From NCBI GenBank assembly GCA_031256825.1, contig JAIRPV010000035.1, positions 1 to 64,000 on the forward strand: a stretch of 64,000 bases of DNA, given 5' to 3'. Below are positions 62,319-64,000 of this stretch, piece by piece. Origin of the DNA: Oscillospiraceae bacterium. Lineage in GTDB: Bacteria; Bacillota; Clostridia; Oscillospirales; Acutalibacteraceae. The notes beneath the pieces are model-generated. The model was not told the origin of the DNA and made no database searches. It saw only the letters and a list, made by a program, of their open reading frames with translations. The position numbers and the translations under genes are program-made. How positions within the stretch are numbered: the first letter of the stretch is position 1; every line of letters begins with the position of its first letter.

Positions 62319-63091
62319 TTTTAGACGATATTGCCAACCGCACGGCGCAGCGCCTGGAAGCGCAAAAACGCGCCTTGCCGCAGGCCGAACTGCGGCGCGC
62401 CGCAGAAGCTATGCCGCCGGCGCCGTCGTTTCGCCAGGCGCTGAAAGCACCGGGGCTTTCTATCATCAGCGAAGTAAAGCGCGCGTCGCCCTCCAAAGGG
62501 ATGATCGCCGAAGCGTTCCCGTATCTGGAAATCGCGCGAACGTATGAACAGGCCGGGGCCGCCGCCATCTCGGTGCTGACCGAACCGGAGTTTTTTCTGG
62601 GCAGCAACCAATATTTAGAAGAAATTGCGCGGCAGGTCCGCATCCCCTGTCTGCGGAAAGACTTCACCATCGATCCCTACCAAATTTATCAGGCAAAAGC
62701 GCTGGGGGCGGCGTCCGTATTGCTGATTTGCGCGCTGCTCCGCCGCGACGCGCTGTCTGACTTCATCGCTTTGGCAAGCCAGCTCGGAATGGCTTCGCTG
62801 GTGGAAGCGCACGACGAGAGCGAACTTACGATGGCGCTGGAAGCGGGGGCGCAAATTGTGGGCGTAAACAACCGGGATCTGCGCACGTTTCGGGTGGACT
62901 TTGGCACATGTCTGCGGCTGCGGCCGCTCGTGCCGCCGGAGATCGTTTTTGTGGCCGAAAGCGGCATTGCCGCGCCGGAAGACGCCCGGCGGCTGCAAGA
63001 AGCCGGGGTCGACGCCGCGTTAATCGGCGAAACGCTCATGCGCGCAAGCGATAAAGCGGCCATGATTCGGCTTTTGCGGGGTGACCTATGA
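62315..63091 (+). CDS. trpC: indole-3-glycerol-phosphate synthase
   Basis: A 258-residue TIM-barrel protein. SIISEVKRASPSKGMI (about 50-65), VPCLRKDFTIDPYQIYQAKALGA-type segment (about 107-130) and VGVNNRDLRTF with VAESGI are landmarks of IGPS. It converts CdRP to indole-3-glycerol phosphate. The ATG overlaps the methyltransferase stop (ATGA) and its end overlaps trpF. Confidence 0.96.
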   Translation: MILDDIANRTAQRLEAQKRALPQAELRRAAEAMPPAPSFRQALKAPGLSIISEVKRASPSKGMIAEAFPYLEIARTYEQAGAAAISVLTEPEFFLGSNQYLEEIARQVRIPCLRKDFTIDPYQIYQAKALGAASVLLICALLRRDALSDFIALASQLGMASLVEAHDESELTMALEAGAQIVGVNNRDLRTFRVDFGTCLRLRPLVPPEIVFVAESGIAAPEDARRLQEAGVDAALIGETLMRASDKAAMIRLLRGDL

Positions 63092-63687
63092 TAAAACTAA
63101 AAATATGCGGTTTGCGCCGCGCCGCTGATGTGGATTATGTCAACGAGGCAAAGGCGGATTATGCCGGGTTTGTTTTTGCGGAAGAAAGCCGGCGCTTCAT
63201 CAACCCGGCCCAGGCGGCGCTGCTGCGCGCGCGCCTGGCCAAAGGCATTGCCCCCGTCGGGGTGTTCGTCAACGCGCCGGCCGAAAGCATTGTCTCGCTT
63301 TATCAAAGCGGCGTGATAGCGATCGCCCAACTGCATGGCGAAGAAGACGAAGCCTACATCGCCGCGCTGAAAGAGCAATGCGATATCCCGGTGATTCAAG
63401 TGTTTCGCATGCGCGCAACAACAGAAATCACCCCCACCCGCGCCGATTATATTTTGCTCGACAGCGGCTCGGGCAGCGGCCAACCCTTTGACTGGTCACG
63501 GATCAACCGGTCGGCGGTTCCGGAAAAGCCGTGGTTTTTGGCCGGGGGAATCGGTTTGTCCAATATCGAAAAGGCGCTGGCGCTGGCGCCCTATGCCATT
63601 GACGTAAGTTCAGGCGCGGAACGCAACGGCTGGAAGGATCGCGCCGCCATCATAGAATTAGCAAAGAAAGTGAGGAATTTGGGATGA
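63088..63687 (+). CDS. trpF: phosphoribosylanthranilate isomerase
   Basis: A 199-residue TIM-barrel protein. [32 protein letters not shown] has the catalytic Cys in KICG; QLHGEED and [14 protein letters not shown] (equivalent to LLD-[ST]-xxxGGTG) follow. It isomerises PRA to CdRP. Both ends overlap neighbours by 4 nt (ATGA). Confidence 0.95.
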   Translation: MIKLKICGLRRAADVDYVNEAKADYAGFVFAEESRRFINPAQAALLRARLAKGIAPVGVFVNAPAESIVSLYQSGVIAIAQLHGEEDEAYIAALKEQCDIPVIQVFRMRATTEITPTRADYILLDSGSGSGQPFDWSRINRSAVPEKPWFLAGGIGLSNIEKALALAPYAIDVSSGAERNGWKDRAAIIELAKKVRNLG

Positions 63688-64000
63688 GTGCAGGACGGTT
63701 CGGCGAATACGGGGGGCAATATATCCCCGAAACGCTGATGAACGAAATCCATGCCCTGGAACAGGCATACGCGCACTACAAGGATGACCCCGCGTTCGTT
63801 GCGGAACTGGACGGGCTGCTGAAGGAATACGCGGGCAGGCCATCGCTGCTTTATGACGCAAAAAAGCTGACGGCCGCGCTGGGCGGCGCGCGGGTATATT
63901 TGAAGCGGGAGGATCTGAACCACACCGGTTCGCACAAAATCAACAACGTGCTGGGGCAGGCGCTGCTGGCCCGCCGCATGGGCAAAACCCGCGTGATTGC
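63684..64000 (+). CDS. trpB: tryptophan synthase beta subunit, 5' part
   Basis: The first 105 codons are visible; the gene runs off the window end. [19 protein letters not shown] is the TrpB start, and the PLP Lys is K85 in [13 protein letters not shown]. TrpB condenses indole with serine. trpA would be expected next, outside the window. Confidence 0.97.
   Translation, partial: MSAGRFGEYGGQYIPETLMNEIHALEQAYAHYKDDPAFVAELDGLLKEYAGRPSLLYDAKKLTAALGGARVYLKREDLNHTGSHKINNVLGQALLARRMGKTRVI

Overview
The window reads as a chromosome segment of a GC-rich, endospore-forming Firmicute of the class Clostridia. The evidence is a forespore sigma factor gene (sigG) behind a SigF/SigG-type promoter, a perfect CIRCE element before groESL, a tryptophan T-box leader, a probable L21 leader RNA, frequent TTG/GTG starts with strong GGAGG ribosome sites, and many consensus SigA promoters with exact 17-nt spacers. 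Species cannot be fixed from the sequence alone. I see no tRNA, rRNA, CRISPR array, integrase or transposase.

Layout. 0-3.6 kb: a short terminator-ended transcript, a frameshifted InlB-repeat surface protein gene, a nitroreductase-like gene and sigG. 3.6-9.3 kb: a carbohydrate locus with a GH31 glycosidase, a GPH-type sugar symporter and a SorE-like dehydrogenase. Related repeat or leader sequences precede the glycosidase and the dehydrogenase. 9.3-18 kb: a lipoprotein, an RluA pseudouridine synthase, a membrane-anchored foldase-like protein, an O-antigen-ligase-like protein, a DUF2079 protein and a second GPH transporter. 18-22.3 kb: groES-groEL, then a three-domain SCP2/Gfo-Idh/GNAT protein. 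22.4-27 kb: marR plus a heterodimeric ABC exporter. 27-30.9 kb: a TerB-domain protein and a BrxD-like ATPase resembling the first two components of the Shango antiphage system, with no helicase gene. 30.9-37.5 kb (minus strand): a lipase with an 11-residue repeat stalk, a split 2-hydroxyacyl-CoA dehydratase/activase pair, plsY and a small XRE regulator. 37.6-41.5 kb: a compact phage-derived cassette (sigma-like factor, small protein, tail/baseplate protein, NlpC/P60 lysin, holin) with its own promoter and terminator. 41.6-47.2 kb: an M14 peptidoglycan peptidase, a DUF421/DUF4363 pair, an unknown two-gene membrane operon and a Thr-rich secreted protein. 47.3-54.8 kb (minus): a carB-dapF fusion, carA, rpmA, rplU, a lipoprotein and nnrD. 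54.9-60 kb: argF, a MATE exporter, a second Thr-rich protein and a catalytic-domain-only E2 acyltransferase. 60-64 kb: a Trp T-box followed by trpD, a methyltransferase, trpC, trpF and trpB (cut by the window edge), without trpE or trpG.

How genes fit together. carA and carB supply carbamoyl phosphate, which argF could use. The fused DapF would make meso-diaminopimelate, the peptidoglycan residue that the nearby M14 peptidase family attacks. The points most worth a second look are the CarB-DapF fusion, the helicase-less Shango-like pair, the SCP2/Gfo-Idh/GNAT fusion, the repeated structured leader near the sugar genes, and the lipase with Pro-phased 11-mers.
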